Below, piece after piece: positions 6,068 to 6,543 of a DNA stretch of 6,543 nt. The DNA comes from Bacteroidales bacterium (GTDB lineage Bacteria; Bacteroidota; Bacteroidia; Bacteroidales; WCHB1-69). Within the stretch, counting starts at the first letter, position 1; every line of letters begins with the position of its first letter. Below the pieces are notes generated by a model. The model was not told the DNA's origin and did not search any database. It was given only the letters and a program-made list of their open reading frames with translations. Where the stretch lies: contig JAEEUY010000045.1 in NCBI GenBank assembly GCA_016290715.1, forward strand, positions 1 through 6,543. Direction: 5' to 3'. The position numbers were made by a program, and so were the translations under genes.

Positions 6068-6104
6068 GAGCGGTTGTTCTCGCGAATAGCCGCTCTTTTT
6101 TTTT
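6068..6104 (+). terminator. Intrinsic terminator of kdd
   Basis: GAGCGGTTGTTC (6068-6079), loop TCGC, GAATAGCCGCTC (6084-6095) forms 12 continuous pairs including two G-T, followed by nine T (6096-6104). It begins 20 nt after the kdd stop codon. This is the clearest regulatory signal in the window. Confidence 0.93.
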
Positions 6105-6116
6105 AATACAATTTCT

Positions 6117-6543
6117 ATGGCCCACATTGATATTGCCGCACACGAATGGCAAATTATTTCCAATCCCCATACCCCCCAACAAAAACGAATTGAAATAAAA
6201 AAGTTATTTTCAGATACATTTGAAGCTCAACATATCCCCTATCAGATTCATATCACCAGTGGACAAAACCAAGGGATGCTCAAAGCCAAGGATTTGTGTC
6301 TCAATGGGAAACGCCATTTTATTGTGATTGGCGGCGATGGAACAATCAATGAAGTAATCAACGGAATCTACGAAAGTGGCATTGACACTTCTACCGTATA
6401 TGTATCCATTATACCTTTGGGAACAGGAAATGATTATGCTCGCACACTGCAACTTTCATACCAACCAGAAGAAATATTAAACACCTTTCTTTCAGGAAAT
6501 TACACACCCAATGATGTAGGTATTGCAGAGACAACTGTCCATA
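6117..6543 (+). CDS. Diacylglycerol kinase-like lipid kinase (YegS/BmrU type), 3'-truncated
   Basis: The frame runs from the ATG at 6117 open to the window end, giving 142 residues. The start reads MAHIDIAAHEWQIISNPHTP, a beta-strand and Asn-Pro like the usual opening of the DAGK catalytic domain. FIVIGGDGTINEVINGI (68-84) carries the nucleotide-binding GGDGT signature, and IIPLGTGNDYAR (98-109) carries the second conserved PLGTGND motif. Family members phosphorylate diacylglycerol or related lipids with ATP, at the cytoplasmic face of the membrane; the true substrate cannot be told here. Typical length is about 290-310 residues, so roughly half is missing. The start codon is only 12 nt past the T-run of the kdd terminator, and I see no TAnnTTTG box in that gap, so its promoter is unclear. 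Confidence 0.9.
   Translation, partial: MAHIDIAAHEWQIISNPHTPQQKRIEIKKLFSDTFEAQHIPYQIHITSGQNQGMLKAKDLCLNGKRHFIVIGGDGTINEVINGIYESGIDTSTVYVSIIPLGTGNDYARTLQLSYQPEEILNTFLSGNYTPNDVGIAETTVH

Overview
The window looks like chromosomal DNA of a Bacteroidetes, probably order Bacteroidales. Two intergenic regions carry the Bacteroidetes-type -7 promoter box TAnnTTTG (873-880 and 4910-4917). Leaders before starts are A/T-rich with no convincing Shine-Dalgarno sequence. The gene set (a GT4 glycosyltransferase, peptidase E, a lysine-fermentation dehydrogenase and a YegS/DagK-type lipid kinase) fits an anaerobic, amino-acid-fermenting member of that group. All five genes are on the + strand. The taxonomic call is inference; no rRNA or other marker gene is present.

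Layout: 1-837 is the 3' part of a GT-B glycosyltransferase cut by the window edge. 912-1697 is pepE, a complete serine dipeptidase with its triad in place; a -7 box lies upstream and shows that the ATG, not an upstream TTG, is the start. 1731-4025 encodes a 764-residue protein I do not recognise. It has one N-terminal membrane anchor, a large presumed periplasmic part with a possible internal duplication, and a Ser/Thr/Pro-rich basic tail. It sits 33 nt behind pepE and may be co-transcribed with it.

4026-4973 is a 948-nt stretch without a credible gene, and it is the most unusual part. It holds a 14-bp hairpin just after the large gene, two near-identical 26-27 bp direct repeats 355 bp apart, and between them a GC-rich (about 56%, against about 20% in the flanks) island with 37-bp imperfect terminal inverted repeats and several nested stems. 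It also has weak inverted IS-like ends outside these and another long imperfect inverted repeat just before the next promoter. It reads as a decayed or non-autonomous mobile element, or a structured RNA, inserted between two operons.

4974-6047 is kdd (3,5-diaminohexanoate dehydrogenase of lysine fermentation), apparently a single-gene unit with its own promoter and a strong intrinsic terminator (6068-6104). The other lysine-fermentation genes are not adjacent inside the window. 6117-6543 is the N-terminal part of a diacylglycerol kinase-like lipid kinase, cut by the right edge.

I see no CRISPR array, tRNA, rRNA, transposase or recognisable defence system. The genes do not form one pathway; the window looks like ordinary core chromosome interrupted by one repeat-rich intergenic region.
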